NCBI GenBank assembly: GCA_964435305.1
Contig: CAYSZH010000036.1
Location: 1-31,514 of the forward strand
Length of the DNA: 31,514 nt
Reading direction: 5' to 3'
Source of the DNA: Granulosicoccus sp964435305
Lineage (GTDB): Bacteria > Pseudomonadota > Gammaproteobacteria > Granulosicoccales > Granulosicoccaceae
Numbering within the stretch: position 1 is the stretch's first letter; each line of letters opens with the position of its first letter. The notes beneath the pieces are model-generated. The model had not been told where the DNA came from, did no database searches, and was given only the letters and a program-made list of their open reading frames with translations. Positions 7,627 through 17,287 of this stretch are shown here, piece by piece. The position numbers and the translations under genes are program-made.

Positions 7627-9978
7627 TTAACGCGGCCCAGTGAAGTTATCCATATCAAACCAGTTGGAAACGAACACTCTCGAACCGTGGATGTAATACA
7701 CAGCATCTCCGGCAATAACCGCACGATCATTCCCTAACTGCGGACCGTATCGGAAACCATCCGGGCTTGACGCTGACTCCACCACCATCTTGCCGTTAGC
7801 CGTAATCCCAGCATCCGCCCCCGTGCGTACTTCAAAACCATGTAAACCAGTGTAGTTCCATGGATACCAGGTCCAGGGGTCAGCATCGGTTCGTGGATCT
7901 TCGGCACCTGCTACATCAATTCCAAAAGCGATGCGGGTAGGGTGATTTTCGTTTGCCGGCTGAATAGTAATCGCCCGATGATTGGTGAGTGCTTGTGATT
8001 CGGTACCACGCTCACCGACCACCATCGACTGTACTTCATACGGATTGTTGGCATCTTCAACGTTAAAAAGTGAGAGCTTCACACCTTGTTGCAGTGCACC
8101 AAACCCGTCACCAAAGCCATCTGGCGCTGGTCGAGCATCTTTACCAATCCCTAAAAGATAGTCTTCGCCAATGGGTTGCAGATAGTCGCTATACCCTTCA
8201 ATTTCTAATTCACCGGCTAAAAAAGGATCGGCAGGTTTAGACAAGTCAACCACGTACAAGGGGTCGGTTTGACGAAACGTCACCAGATAAGCTTTATCAC
8301 CTAAGAACCTTGAGGCGTAGAGTTGCTCACCAGGCTTGCCAATATGTTCCGGGTTATCAATGTTAGGCAATTGAGCCACACGTACCAGATCGCTATCGCC
8401 GTCAACTTTTAATACAGTGACGTTGATAGGACTGACCGATTCATTTTGCTGATCAGAAAAAGTGGCGACGCGTAAGTATCCATCTTTTTCACTCATGCGA
8501 AACGGCTTACGCAGAGGGTTCCAACCCAGATGACCTGAGACCACACCCGAGCCTGAGTAGCTAAGCTCACCACCATTGATGCTGAACTGATGGATGTCTG
8601 TATCAATTCGAGGATCGATATAAGCTTGAATTCTGTCGACATCGGTATCAGCAAAATCAATTTCGCGAGTATCACCGTAGTCATAGCGAGTTGTGGCGAG
8701 ATACACACCTTGAGTGGATGCATAAAGGGTTTCAGTTGAACCAAGAAAGCATTCGCTGTCGGCTAAATCCATCGTATCGAGATCGATCACGGCCAGCGTG
8801 ACAATGTCAGGGGTGTAATAGCTACCCACGTCATCTGGCCGGTTAGCAACAAAACATCCCGCCGTATTAATAAACGGTTGCGGTTCACCAGCTGGGCTTG
8901 TTTTGTAGGTTGGCATGACAGCATCAAGATCAGCGTTGTTAATCGCATCTCGATACTCAACTTCTCCCATGGAGTATGGATCTATGCCTGCAATTTGTGG
9001 GTAGAAACGTGTCGCAACAAAGAGATGTTTACCTATGCGGCGGCTACTGATAATCTGCCCATCAAGCGAGAACGTGTCAGTGACATCGGCGTTATTCGGA
9101 TCGGTCACATCCAGTTTGGTTATCTGGCTTTGTGATCCGCCAAAGGCCTGCGAGTCGCCCCAGACACTCCAGTAGTAGTCAAAACCGGAACTGGTGAGAA
9201 TCACATTCTTATCATCGTTGTTTTGATACAGGTACATTCCCTGGGCACTACGGCCACCCAAATCGACTTCAACATTATTAATAGCCGTGGCATCGGGTGC
9301 ATCGGTTTGCATCGAAAGAATACGCACGTTTACTGTATTCGGAGGTGGAATGTAGAGCGAGCTATCCAGCGCGACATCGGTGACATCAAACCCAGGTTCC
9401 TCAACCGCAAGATCGATGGGTAAAGGTGCACCAAAATCAACCGGTAATGGCTCGACAATAACGGGAAAATCGATACCGAAGTAGCCCGAATTTCGATTAT
9501 CGAGTACATACAGGTACTCACCATCTGTTTTCACCCTATCCTGCTCGTCTACACCTATTTCTTGAACATTTGTACCGGTGACATCGCCTCCGGCACCACC
9601 GCTTGATTGCTCAAGCGCGACACTCCCATCACTGGCAGCAGAAACAGCAGCATCACTCGCAACATCGGCCTCGCCAGTTGGTGCGGCAACGGAAGGCAAT
9701 GCGATCGCTTGCTCCTCACGCGCGAAATCGACATCGTCCACGAAAAATTCAGACGGACGATAGAGCGCACTTTGCTCAATAAGCCCCTCCCTTATGGCCG
9801 CATAAAAAGCCTCGGTGTTATCAATCTGTTTTAAACGGCGATCATTGACCAAGCCTGGATCTATGACAGGATTGATGTTGTCCGGGTCGTCCGGAATAAC
9901 ATTCTGGCCGTCATCGCTACAAGCGCTTAACAGTGCAAGACTGATCGCGCTGGCTAGAAGTGTAATTTTTGCTGACAT
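7627..9978 (-). CDS. Beta-propeller domain lipoprotein
   Basis: Large secreted protein (783 residues) with a lipoprotein signal: hydrophobic stretch, then lipobox LSAC with Cys20. The residue after the Cys is Ser, which by the E. coli Lol rule points to the outer membrane. After an acidic, Ala/Ser/Gly-rich spacer (about residues 22-135) comes the family hallmark TNVQEIGVDEQDRVKTDGEY, followed by repeated blades (for example LFVATRFYP, YLRVATFSDQ, AYLVTFRQTDPLYVVDL). This is the secreted beta-propeller family (Pfam Beta_propel type), whose role is unknown. AAGGAGTACACC precedes the ATG. Transcribed alone and convergent with the SnoaL-like gene. Confidence 0.9.
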   Translation of the reverse strand: MSAKITLLASAISLALLSACSDDGQNVIPDDPDNINPVIDPGLVNDRRLKQIDNTEAFYAAIREGLIEQSALYRPSEFFVDDVDFAREEQAIALPSVAAPTGEADVASDAAVSAASDGSVALEQSSGGAGGDVTGTNVQEIGVDEQDRVKTDGEYLYVLDNRNSGYFGIDFPVIVEPLPVDFGAPLPIDLAVEEPGFDVTDVALDSSLYIPPPNTVNVRILSMQTDAPDATAINNVEVDLGGRSAQGMYLYQNNDDKNVILTSSGFDYYWSVWGDSQAFGGSQSQITKLDVTDPNNADVTDTFSLDGQIISSRRIGKHLFVATRFYPQIAGIDPYSMGEVEYRDAINNADLDAVMPTYKTSPAGEPQPFINTAGCFVANRPDDVGSYYTPDIVTLAVIDLDTMDLADSECFLGSTETLYASTQGVYLATTRYDYGDTREIDFADTDVDRIQAYIDPRIDTDIHQFSINGGELSYSGSGVVSGHLGWNPLRKPFRMSEKDGYLRVATFSDQQNESVSPINVTVLKVDGDSDLVRVAQLPNIDNPEHIGKPGEQLYASRFLGDKAYLVTFRQTDPLYVVDLSKPADPFLAGELEIEGYSDYLQPIGEDYLLGIGKDARPAPDGFGDGFGALQQGVKLSLFNVEDANNPYEVQSMVVGERGTESQALTNHRAITIQPANENHPTRIAFGIDVAGAEDPRTDADPWTWYPWNYTGLHGFEVRTGADAGITANGKMVVESASSPDGFRYGPQLGNDRAVIAGDAVYYIHGSRVFVSNWFDMDNFTGPR

Positions 9979-10002
9979 GGTGTACTCCTTGGGTTACATA
10001 TT

Positions 10003-10084
10003 TTGGGATATTTTTCCCAACTATACCTGGATATCGACACAATGCAAGCTTGATTGACTTTTTTTTGGGTTTAATAGCCCAAAA
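10003..10084. promoter_or_regulatory. Two related inverted repeats in a divergent promoter region
   Basis: TTGGGA-TATTTT-TCCCAA (10003-10020) and TTTTGGG-8 bp-CCCAAAA (10063-10084) share the half-site TTGGG/CCCAA, with centres about 62 bp apart, roughly six helical turns. They lie between the beta-propeller lipoprotein gene (minus) and the rhodanese gene (plus). This is a candidate cooperative operator pair; no cognate regulator is encoded nearby. Confidence 0.4.
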
Positions 10085-10163
10085 TGTCGACTTCCCCCTA
10101 TTTTCACCTAATTGTTAGAATGGCAGGGACCAGCTAACACTTACCCTAATCACAGGAATTGCA

Positions 10164-10538
10164 ATGAAATCAGCATCGGACTATCTAGAAGAAGCCAATA
10201 AAAGCGTGCCAAAACTCTCTGCCGAAGAAGCCATTACACGCCACAAGGCAGGCAATAGCGTCATTGTGGACGTGCGCGATTCAGCCGCGATCACAGAAAG
10301 CGGTACTATCGCTGGCGCTGTGCGCATTCCACGTGGCTTTATTGAATTTGCAGCGGATGCTGCAACCCCGTTCCACAACCCAGCGATGAACAAAGACGCC
10401 GACATTATGTTGGTGTGTGCGGCAGGTGGTCAGGCCGCACTGGCCGGCAAAACACTGCAAGACATGGGCTATGAGTCGGTATCAAACATTGGGGGTATCA
10501 GCGACTGGAAAGATGCTGGTGGCGAAATGGAACCTTAA
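10164..10538 (+). CDS. Single-domain rhodanese-like protein
   Basis: A 124-residue rhodanese fold: VIVDVRDSAAI (about residues 33-43), the substrate-side turn GAVRIPRG, and an active loop beginning at Cys85 (VCAAGGQAALAG), followed by the typical LQDMGYESVSNIGGISDWKDAG ending. The loop is C-A-A-G-G-Q rather than the common CxxGxR, so the usual arginine is replaced by Gln. Sulfur-transfer or persulfide chemistry is likely, with cytoplasmic location since no signal is seen. The start is supported by ACAGGAATTGC before the ATG. It is convergent with chpA, which ends 32 bp further on. Confidence 0.92.
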   Translation: MKSASDYLEEANKSVPKLSAEEAITRHKAGNSVIVDVRDSAAITESGTIAGAVRIPRGFIEFAADAATPFHNPAMNKDADIMLVCAAGGQAALAGKTLQDMGYESVSNIGGISDWKDAGGEMEP

Positions 10539-10570
10539 GGCAAAATCTAACGCTTACAACGAATACGGCT

Positions 10571-13500
10571 TTATTGAGATGGATCGGCCGGCGAAGCTTG
10601 CGCGCCGATCTTCTCCAAGGCTGAAAGCAGTGCCTGTTGCGTGTACGGCTTTACCAGATACGCACCTGCGCCGAGGCTAGTCGCTTCTTCACGGTCTTTG
10701 GCAGCATCGCGCGTACTGATCATAATAATTGCGCTTTGATGATCGGGATATTGCAGTTGCACATGCCGCAGAAAATCAAATCCATTGAGTCGTGGCATAT
10801 CGATATCCACTAACAAAACATCGGGCAATTGATTTTCGATAAGCGCCAGCGCTTCGCTGCCATCACGCGCAAGCGTTGGCACATACCCAAGCTCTATCAT
10901 CATTTGCTCGGCCGCAACACGCAAGGTAATTGAATCATCCACCACCAGTGCGCTTGGCGCGCGTGCCCGAGTTACTTGCGTGAACTGATCTGCATGGAGT
11001 GCGTTGCCTGATTGCTGGCCCAGAAGCAAGCGATTTAAATCAGGAATTAAAGCGGCTCGCCCATCCGCCAATACACTGCCGCCGGTATATCGCCCTAATG
11101 CTGTGAGCTGATCTCCTATTGGCTGGGCAATAATTTCCCTGAAGCCCAACACATGCTCAACACACAAGGCAAAACGCTGCCTCCCAACTTCCACTAATAC
11201 ACTATGCACGCTAGATTTCGCCTTAACAGATAAATGCCCCAACAATTCTCCCAGTATTAAAGGTTTGTACACCTCACCATCGTGAGTGTATTCACGAGCC
11301 GCATTGAACCGCATATCTTCAACTACAAATTGGACAAAACTAACCGGAATGGCATACAGCGCCTGATGACTTTGCACAAGAACAACCTGATGGACACGAA
11401 TTTTTTGCGGCACGCGCAGAGTAAAAACAGCGCCCTGCCCTTTATCGTTGCGCATATGCAACAGACCATGATGCTCTTCTATAAACGACTTAACCGCCGA
11501 TAAGCCTAATCCGCGCCCGGCTAGTTGATCAGCCTGTGCAAGCGTTGAAAAGCCAGACTGACAAAGCACGTGCAACATTCCATCGTTTGATTCCGTGTAC
11601 GACTCAGCCTGACCAACAAGATTTTCTGACACTTTTTCAGAATCGATTCCGCCACCATTATCACTAACGCTTAACAGTAAGTCGGTACCGTCAATTTGCA
11701 CATGCAAGGTCACAGCACCCTGTGCAGGTTTGCCCACGGCAAGCCGTGCTGCGGGCGACTCAATTCCATGCACTACGGCATTTCGGACCAAGTGCTCAAG
11801 TGGGCTGAGCAGTTGCCTGTATAAAGAGCGCTCTATCGCTACCTCTCCACCCACTATTTCAAAAGACGCTTGTTTATCTGTTTCAAACGCAGCATCGCTT
11901 ACCGCATGGCCCATTCTTACCGCGCAGTCACGCATCGATACAAGCTGAACTCTAATTAATGATTGCTGTAATGCAGAGTCTGCTCTGGAACCTTGTTGTT
12001 GTTCAGTTTCAGCATCGAGTAGAGCATCAGCCATTGCAGCTTTTGCATTATGCAAATCAGCAAACATCTCTTTTACAGCGGCAGAATCTGGCTCAAGGCG
12101 TTCAGATTGCAAGCTTTGTAAACGAGTGCTGGTTGATTCGAGATCTTTGTAAGTGTCGCGTAAACGCAGTAAACACTCTCCAAGTCGGGCTTGCGATACC
12201 GCGGCGGCAGTGGATAAAGACAACATCTGCTCAAACGCAGATTCACTTAGCCCCATTGACGACTGACTATCGCTAATAAGATCGGCGGAATCTGTGCTGC
12301 CCTTGCTCACATCCAATTCGGCAATGACGTCTCTCTGCGGAGCACCCTCACTCAATTGTTCGACAACAACGGTGCCATCAGCTACATCTTCTTCAGGCTG
12401 TTCGGCCGAAAGTAACATCAGTTTTTGCAAATCGGCCAAGCCAAATTGCACTTTGCTTTCAAGCTCTATTGAGTCGCTTTGCTGAATATCTTCCTCCAGC
12501 TCATGGGCACGATCTGCAAGCGATTGTTGCCCTGCCATACGAGCACTGCCCTTTAATGTGTGTAGCCGACCCAGAATGCGCTCAGCAACCAAATCTGGTT
12601 CGTCAGCGTGCATGAGACCTTGCGCATCATCACGCATTGCCTCCAGCAGACTTCGGCTTTCATCTTTAAAAACCGCTTCGATGCTGTCAGATTGCTTTGA
12701 CACTGCAGTAAGGGGTTTATTACCCGCTGCCAATCTGTTCAAGCCCTCTGTAATGGCTTCACTGTTGGCGACATCATGTTCACTGAAGTTATGGTCGTTA
12801 TCCTGCCAATGGGAAAGGCGTGTTTGCAACTCGTCCACAAGCCCTCGGATGAACAAAGTGTCCTGTTCATTAAAAACGTCGTTTGTGTGCTGTTTATGCA
12901 ACACACTTTTTTGCAATGGTTGCGCAATCGAGAAGATACTGCTTGCACCCACAGTCTGTGCACTTCCGGCAAGCGTATGCAGGGCACGCAACATATCTTT
13001 ATCCGGTAGGGGCTGGCCCGAGTTTATTGCCAAATCCACACCACGTTTTAAGGTCTCGATGTGCTGTTCACACTCACGGACAAATACTTGCTCAAGCGTA
13101 TTGTCCAGCGTCATGATAGGAGTATCATCGTCGCTGTAAAAATCAACGTCGTCACGCAGGTCAGGATCAGACTGTTGAGCTTGAAGCAATTCATCACTGA
13201 CAGCAATCGATGCAGAACTTAAGCGATCGAAGTCTGCGAACAACTCATCCAGCCCGAGTACCTTGTCAGCATTGCTCTGAAGCTGATTTGCAAGTTGTGG
13301 TAGTACGGCCGCTGATTCGCGCATTGCTTGTATTGCATCAGCACCAATGCCTAACGAGCCACGCTCGAATATCGCTGGTAGCTGCATATTGGCCTGCGCA
13401 ATCCGACTAATATCATGTGCATGACACCGGCTGGCAATACTATGCAATTGACCATAGACATCGCTTAACTGGCCTGCAGCCTGGACTGTCGCTTCTTCCT

Positions 13501-15472
13501 CATGTGATTCAAGCTTGCCAAGGCTTAAGTGAATCAAGGGAAGCTGTTGCACAATTCTCTCGATCAGGAATTCAGTTTGATCGCTGGCGACTTGATCTAC
13601 ACGCGTAGCATCATGGTCATTGTCTGTTAGGTACGGCGACATATTCAGACGCGTAGTCAGATCAAACATATTGCTTGTTTCTACGGTGCGATCGCTGTCT
13701 GTATTGTCAAATTCTGATTCATCAGCTTGCTCGAGCTTAATCAGTGCCATTTCAGCATCCAGCAACAATTGACCGGCAGCATCGTTAGGTTGCATTACAC
13801 TATTTAAGTAGTAACCCAGTGACACCATCACTGTTGCAAGATGTCGCCGAGTATTATTATGTACTGGTTTCCGACAGTGATCAGAACCATAGTGATCAGT
13901 GATGAATTGCTGCACGCCACTGAGTAGCGGGCTCACCTCAGGCAGCGGTAATATTTGTAAGGCAGAATCGACAGTTTGCAATTGCACGAGCACTTGCGTG
14001 ACATTGCTAGATGTTGCGCTGGCTTGCGGATTTTCTGACGTTGGAAACAGGCCCAGTAAATCTTGCTCCACGCGCAACAAGCGCTGCTGCGCTTCCTGTA
14101 GACAAGCCTGCAGTACGTTGTCGTGCCGATTGCGCGTTGCCATAACAGGCCCACTACGATGCGCATTGAGTTCAGTGTCTAGCGCGCGCTCCAAGCGAAT
14201 AAGTGATTCCGCCACTTGCTCCTTAGACACCGCAGGCTGACCCTGACTTGGTGATGCACTGCTCAGGAGGGCGCTATTAATGAAACGCAAATGCCGTAAT
14301 GATTCTGTTGCACCTAATAACAAAATAGCAGGTTCAAGTTGATGCATGCGTTTCAATACAGCTTTGGCTGCTGACTTTTCTGGGGTATCAAGCTCGTCTG
14401 GGACGTCATCCAGCCATTGACGCGCCGCTTCAATTTCAAGGTCGATGCTGTCGCGAATCGAATCTGCCAGACGATCACCGACACCATCGAAAGAGGGTAA
14501 GGCACGTTCACCGGAAATTGTGCGTGGCATAAACCGATCAAGACGAAAGCGCCGCCGAAGCGCTACCGCTTTTGGTGTACTTTGCGTGGACAGGGCAACG
14601 TAATATAAAAGATTGAGAAACAGCGTATCCGGAACAGGATGATCCAAGACTGCATTTTGCTTTGAATCAATTTTTGAAAAGTCATCCAGCAAGCGTTCGA
14701 GTTGCGCAAATAAGCGCTGTAATGCAGCACTGTTATCAAGCGCGTTGTTTGACACTGATTGACAAATAAACTCAGCACTTTCAAACAGCGTTACCAGAGG
14801 CTGCAAGCGGGTTGGTGCATCGCAGGCTTCAGCCAGTTTTGCAAACAGCTGAGCAAGTTGGGCAAGCGAATCCTGCAGTTGACCATCATCGCGAAACCAG
14901 CCGATTAAACCCAGCATCATTGTTTGCCTTGACTCGCGCACTCGCTCTACAAACGTGCCAATGTCCACGTCCCCCGGCATGGGATAACCACTGGCATCAG
15001 GTAAGGTTATACCACTGGCAACCACCAGCATTTCAGACAAGAGCGGCTCTTGGCGACAGGCTCTGCAATTGTTTATTACTGGCAACAAGGGCAAAGCGCT
15101 ATCAACCGCTCCAGGGCGCCGCAAATGCGCAACATAGTCGGTAAGCTGTTCTCCGGCTAACACCAGGGTATGCGCACAGGCCTCAGCATCGCTGACCTTG
15201 TTGTTCACCATGGCATCAACCAGCCGTCTCAGTTCTGCACTGACAAGCGCAGCACCATGACGCTCAAGCAACAATAAAGTGTGATGAATATCAGCAAGTG
15301 CCGTATTGAGGGCAACTAAATCGCTTACAGCCTCGCTGGTCACAGCTTGCTTTATTAACGCTCTTACAGCCAGGCAGCTGGCATGTAAATGCTCCAATGC
15401 CAGTGGCGAAAAATCTGGCGCTGGTCGCAGTGCGTCAACAGAATCATTATTCGCAATGGTATCGTCAACCAT
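10571..15472 (-). CDS. chpA: Hybrid chemotaxis histidine kinase of the Chp/Pil system (ChpA/PilL-like)
   Basis: Kinase expected to control type IV pilus motility through the PilG/PilH regulators. The start at 15472 (ATG overlapping the pilJ stop by 8 bp) gives 1633 residues; the frame is open for 56 more codons inside pilJ, which I treat as shadow. Order: a long N-terminal helical region of ChpA type (LLERHGAALVSAELRRL, then ALPLLPVINNCRACRQEPLL); two H-boxes (RALHTLAGSAQ, His about 832; RLHTLKGSARMAG, His about 971); a dimerisation region; an HATPase with N-box HLVRNAVVHGIE (about 1226), DNGGGI and GRGLGLSAVK (about 1319); a CheW-like domain (about 1350-1490); and a C-terminal receiver with VVDDS, phosphoacceptor Asp about 1556 (VDIDMP) and VKPYT. 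P. aeruginosa ChpA is much longer and has more phosphotransfer modules. Confidence 0.95.
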   Translation of the reverse strand: MVDDTIANNDSVDALRPAPDFSPLALEHLHASCLAVRALIKQAVTSEAVSDLVALNTALADIHHTLLLLERHGAALVSAELRRLVDAMVNNKVSDAEACAHTLVLAGEQLTDYVAHLRRPGAVDSALPLLPVINNCRACRQEPLLSEMLVVASGITLPDASGYPMPGDVDIGTFVERVRESRQTMMLGLIGWFRDDGQLQDSLAQLAQLFAKLAEACDAPTRLQPLVTLFESAEFICQSVSNNALDNSAALQRLFAQLERLLDDFSKIDSKQNAVLDHPVPDTLFLNLLYYVALSTQSTPKAVALRRRFRLDRFMPRTISGERALPSFDGVGDRLADSIRDSIDLEIEAARQWLDDVPDELDTPEKSAAKAVLKRMHQLEPAILLLGATESLRHLRFINSALLSSASPSQGQPAVSKEQVAESLIRLERALDTELNAHRSGPVMATRNRHDNVLQACLQEAQQRLLRVEQDLLGLFPTSENPQASATSSNVTQVLVQLQTVDSALQILPLPEVSPLLSGVQQFITDHYGSDHCRKPVHNNTRRHLATVMVSLGYYLNSVMQPNDAAGQLLLDAEMALIKLEQADESEFDNTDSDRTVETSNMFDLTTRLNMSPYLTDNDHDATRVDQVASDQTEFLIERIVQQLPLIHLSLGKLESHEEEATVQAAGQLSDVYGQLHSIASRCHAHDISRIAQANMQLPAIFERGSLGIGADAIQAMRESAAVLPQLANQLQSNADKVLGLDELFADFDRLSSASIAVSDELLQAQQSDPDLRDDVDFYSDDDTPIMTLDNTLEQVFVRECEQHIETLKRGVDLAINSGQPLPDKDMLRALHTLAGSAQTVGASSIFSIAQPLQKSVLHKQHTNDVFNEQDTLFIRGLVDELQTRLSHWQDNDHNFSEHDVANSEAITEGLNRLAAGNKPLTAVSKQSDSIEAVFKDESRSLLEAMRDDAQGLMHADEPDLVAERILGRLHTLKGSARMAGQQSLADRAHELEEDIQQSDSIELESKVQFGLADLQKLMLLSAEQPEEDVADGTVVVEQLSEGAPQRDVIAELDVSKGSTDSADLISDSQSSMGLSESAFEQMLSLSTAAAVSQARLGECLLRLRDTYKDLESTSTRLQSLQSERLEPDSAAVKEMFADLHNAKAAMADALLDAETEQQQGSRADSALQQSLIRVQLVSMRDCAVRMGHAVSDAAFETDKQASFEIVGGEVAIERSLYRQLLSPLEHLVRNAVVHGIESPAARLAVGKPAQGAVTLHVQIDGTDLLLSVSDNGGGIDSEKVSENLVGQAESYTESNDGMLHVLCQSGFSTLAQADQLAGRGLGLSAVKSFIEEHHGLLHMRNDKGQGAVFTLRVPQKIRVHQVVLVQSHQALYAIPVSFVQFVVEDMRFNAAREYTHDGEVYKPLILGELLGHLSVKAKSSVHSVLVEVGRQRFALCVEHVLGFREIIAQPIGDQLTALGRYTGGSVLADGRAALIPDLNRLLLGQQSGNALHADQFTQVTRARAPSALVVDDSITLRVAAEQMMIELGYVPTLARDGSEALALIENQLPDVLLVDIDMPRLNGFDFLRHVQLQYPDHQSAIIMISTRDAAKDREEATSLGAGAYLVKPYTQQALLSALEKIGAQASPADPSQ

Positions 15473-16853
15473 GCACAGTCTCATCTTGCAAGGTGCGCAT
15501 CTTGGCTGCCCGCCCTGATGCTTTTGCTCGTTGCAATGAAGAGCGATGAGCAGCAGATCCTGGCCGTGTAGCGGATGCAGGTAAACTGAAATCTGCCACG
15601 CTGTCACGCAACTCAGATGTGATCTTCTGTAGTCGTTCAAGCGCTTGCGCCGAACCTTGCATCCCTAGCGATGATTCTCGGGTAATGTTATTGATCACAC
15701 CCATATTGGCAGAGAGCTGTTTGACAACACCCGCTTGACGTAACGATTTTGATGCGATCTCGCTGATCAATTCGTTGAGTTCGCTGGACACAAGCTCGAT
15801 TGCGCTGAGACTAACACTGGCCTGCTGCGCCATTTCACAGCTGCTGTCTACATCTTTCGTGGTTCTTTGCATGGATTCGAGAGTGAGCAAGGCATCTTGA
15901 TGAATCATGCTGCTAAGTCGACCGATATCGCCAGATGCGCGACTCAATGCATCTGATAAATGCGCAACATCATCCGATATCTGTGCAATTCCCACTGCAC
16001 TACTCGACCGATACGCCGCACTGGCTTTAATGGTGGTATTAAGCGCTAGTAGATCAGTGCGTTTAGCCAATGTGTTGATTTCATCAACACGAGCATTGAT
16101 GGCTTTTGTGGAGTCGAGTAGGCGCTCCATCATGCGCGTGGAAACATCCGCTTGTTCGCGAATGCGTGTCAGTGCCTGTACGTTCGCCTCTACAGCATCA
16201 CCACCAGTGCGGGCTTGAACAACTGACTGATCCGCTATGCGCGATGAGTCTACGGCGTTAGCCGATAACTGCGCCATGGTGTCGCTCATCACATTCAGAT
16301 AATTTGAAGAGCGATGAATTTCACGCGCCTGCACTGAACTTGCGCGTGCCAGTTCATCGGCTGAATGGCGTGTTTGGTCGACTGATGATTTTACAAAATC
16401 GGCTGACTCGGTTACGGCCATAACCAGACGTCGTAGCTCGCCAACAGCATAGTTAAATGCATCGGCCACCGCACCGATCGTGGCTTCTGACACGGTTGCC
16501 TGTACACGTAAATCACCCTGCGCCAGCGGTGTTATTTCATCCAGTAATACCAGCATAGCCGCCTGCTCCTGCTGTGCACGAACAACGCCACTAGCCCGCC
16601 TTACTTGCGATGAGTGCCACCAACCCCATGCAAACAGCGCACATAAGACGAGTGACAACAGAACAGACAGGGCTGCAAGCTGCAACCAATTGGATACGTC
16701 TCCAAACTGTACGGCTTCAGTTGTCAAACGCGTGGACTGATAAGACTTGAAGAGACAATACAACGAGGCAATGAACGTAACCGGCAGCAAAAAGCAGGAC
16801 ACTTTGATGCGCCAGTCAACTCTGCGCCAATCAACGAAGCTCAAAATTCTCAT
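15465..16853 (-). CDS. pilJ: Short methyl-accepting chemotaxis-like protein (PilJ-like) with degenerate tip
   Basis: Receptor component of the Chp array, 462 residues from the ATG at 16853, whose ATGA overlaps the pilI stop. A TTG at 16865 is a less likely start. Two hydrophobic helices (VSCFLLPVTFIASLYCLF, about 19-36; LAALSVLLSLVLCALFAW, about 64-81) enclose only about 30 residues outside the membrane, so the large periplasmic PilJ sensor domain is missing. A HAMP-like region is followed by a helical signalling domain. The hairpin tip, normally NLLALNAAIEAARAGxxGxGFAVVA, here reads DLLALNTTIKASAAYRSSSA then VGIAQISDDVAHLSDAL, with loss of the Glu, Arg and glycines. It belongs here by position. 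Whether it still activates ChpA is open. Confidence 0.88.
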   Translation of the reverse strand: MRILSFVDWRRVDWRIKVSCFLLPVTFIASLYCLFKSYQSTRLTTEAVQFGDVSNWLQLAALSVLLSLVLCALFAWGWWHSSQVRRASGVVRAQQEQAAMLVLLDEITPLAQGDLRVQATVSEATIGAVADAFNYAVGELRRLVMAVTESADFVKSSVDQTRHSADELARASSVQAREIHRSSNYLNVMSDTMAQLSANAVDSSRIADQSVVQARTGGDAVEANVQALTRIREQADVSTRMMERLLDSTKAINARVDEINTLAKRTDLLALNTTIKASAAYRSSSAVGIAQISDDVAHLSDALSRASGDIGRLSSMIHQDALLTLESMQRTTKDVDSSCEMAQQASVSLSAIELVSSELNELISEIASKSLRQAGVVKQLSANMGVINNITRESSLGMQGSAQALERLQKITSELRDSVADFSLPASATRPGSAAHRSSLQRAKASGRAAKMRTLQDETVHG

Positions 16854-17287
16854 GCCGGTTCGCAATTGATGTTCATAAAGCGTTCGGAAGTCAACATGGA
16901 TGCGACGTCCAAAATACGATAGTCAACTTCTTTTTGGCGAACGTAATGCGATGTCATATGAGCTTGTTTAACATCATCTGTTGTTTGCACATCGTTTGAT
17001 GATACCCCCAGCACCTGATCTACACGTAAACCTGCACCACCAAGTTGCGTAGCAACCTGGATAACATCCCCGTGCGCTTTGCGTTGAAACAAATAAGCGC
17101 CCAGGTCGGATACCGGAATCAAATTACCATCGGCTACCGCAATGCCCAGAAACCAGTCGCAGGTGTTAGCAACCGCATCAATACTCAATGAAGTGTGTAC
17201 AGCATGAACGTGTTCAGTCGGTACGCACAGTGATACACCGGCGGCACAAAACAGGACATGCTCCTTTGCCAACGCAGGCTCCGTCAT
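16850..17287 (-). CDS. pilI: CheW-like coupling protein of the Chp system
   Basis: CheW-domain protein, 145 residues, expected to link the PilJ-like receptor to ChpA at the membrane. Visible features are the first subdomain strand HVLFCAAGVSLCVPTEHVHAV, the central WFLGIAVADGNLIPVSDLGAYL and the second half GAGLRVDQVLGV, which match the CheW fold LGxxxxRGxxIPVxDL in a diverged form. It overlaps pilH by 4 bp (ATGA) and the next gene by 4 bp, so it is translationally coupled on both sides. The sequence is more divergent than its neighbours' products; position supports PilI. Confidence 0.88.
   Translation of the reverse strand: MTEPALAKEHVLFCAAGVSLCVPTEHVHAVHTSLSIDAVANTCDWFLGIAVADGNLIPVSDLGAYLFQRKAHGDVIQVATQLGGAGLRVDQVLGVSSNDVQTTDDVKQAHMTSHYVRQKEVDYRILDVASMLTSERFMNINCEPA

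Noticed and set aside
12558..13139. Plus-strand open frame of 193 codons inside chpA
   Set aside because: Antisense to a well-supported kinase gene; composition is Ser/Cys/Arg-rich as expected for a shadow frame, with no recognisable motif.
15473..15640. N-terminal extension of ChpA by 56 codons
   Set aside because: Lies wholly inside the end of the PilJ-like gene, has a Cys/His-rich shadow-like composition, and the ATG at 15472 gives a normal ChpA start with a typical 8-bp overlap.
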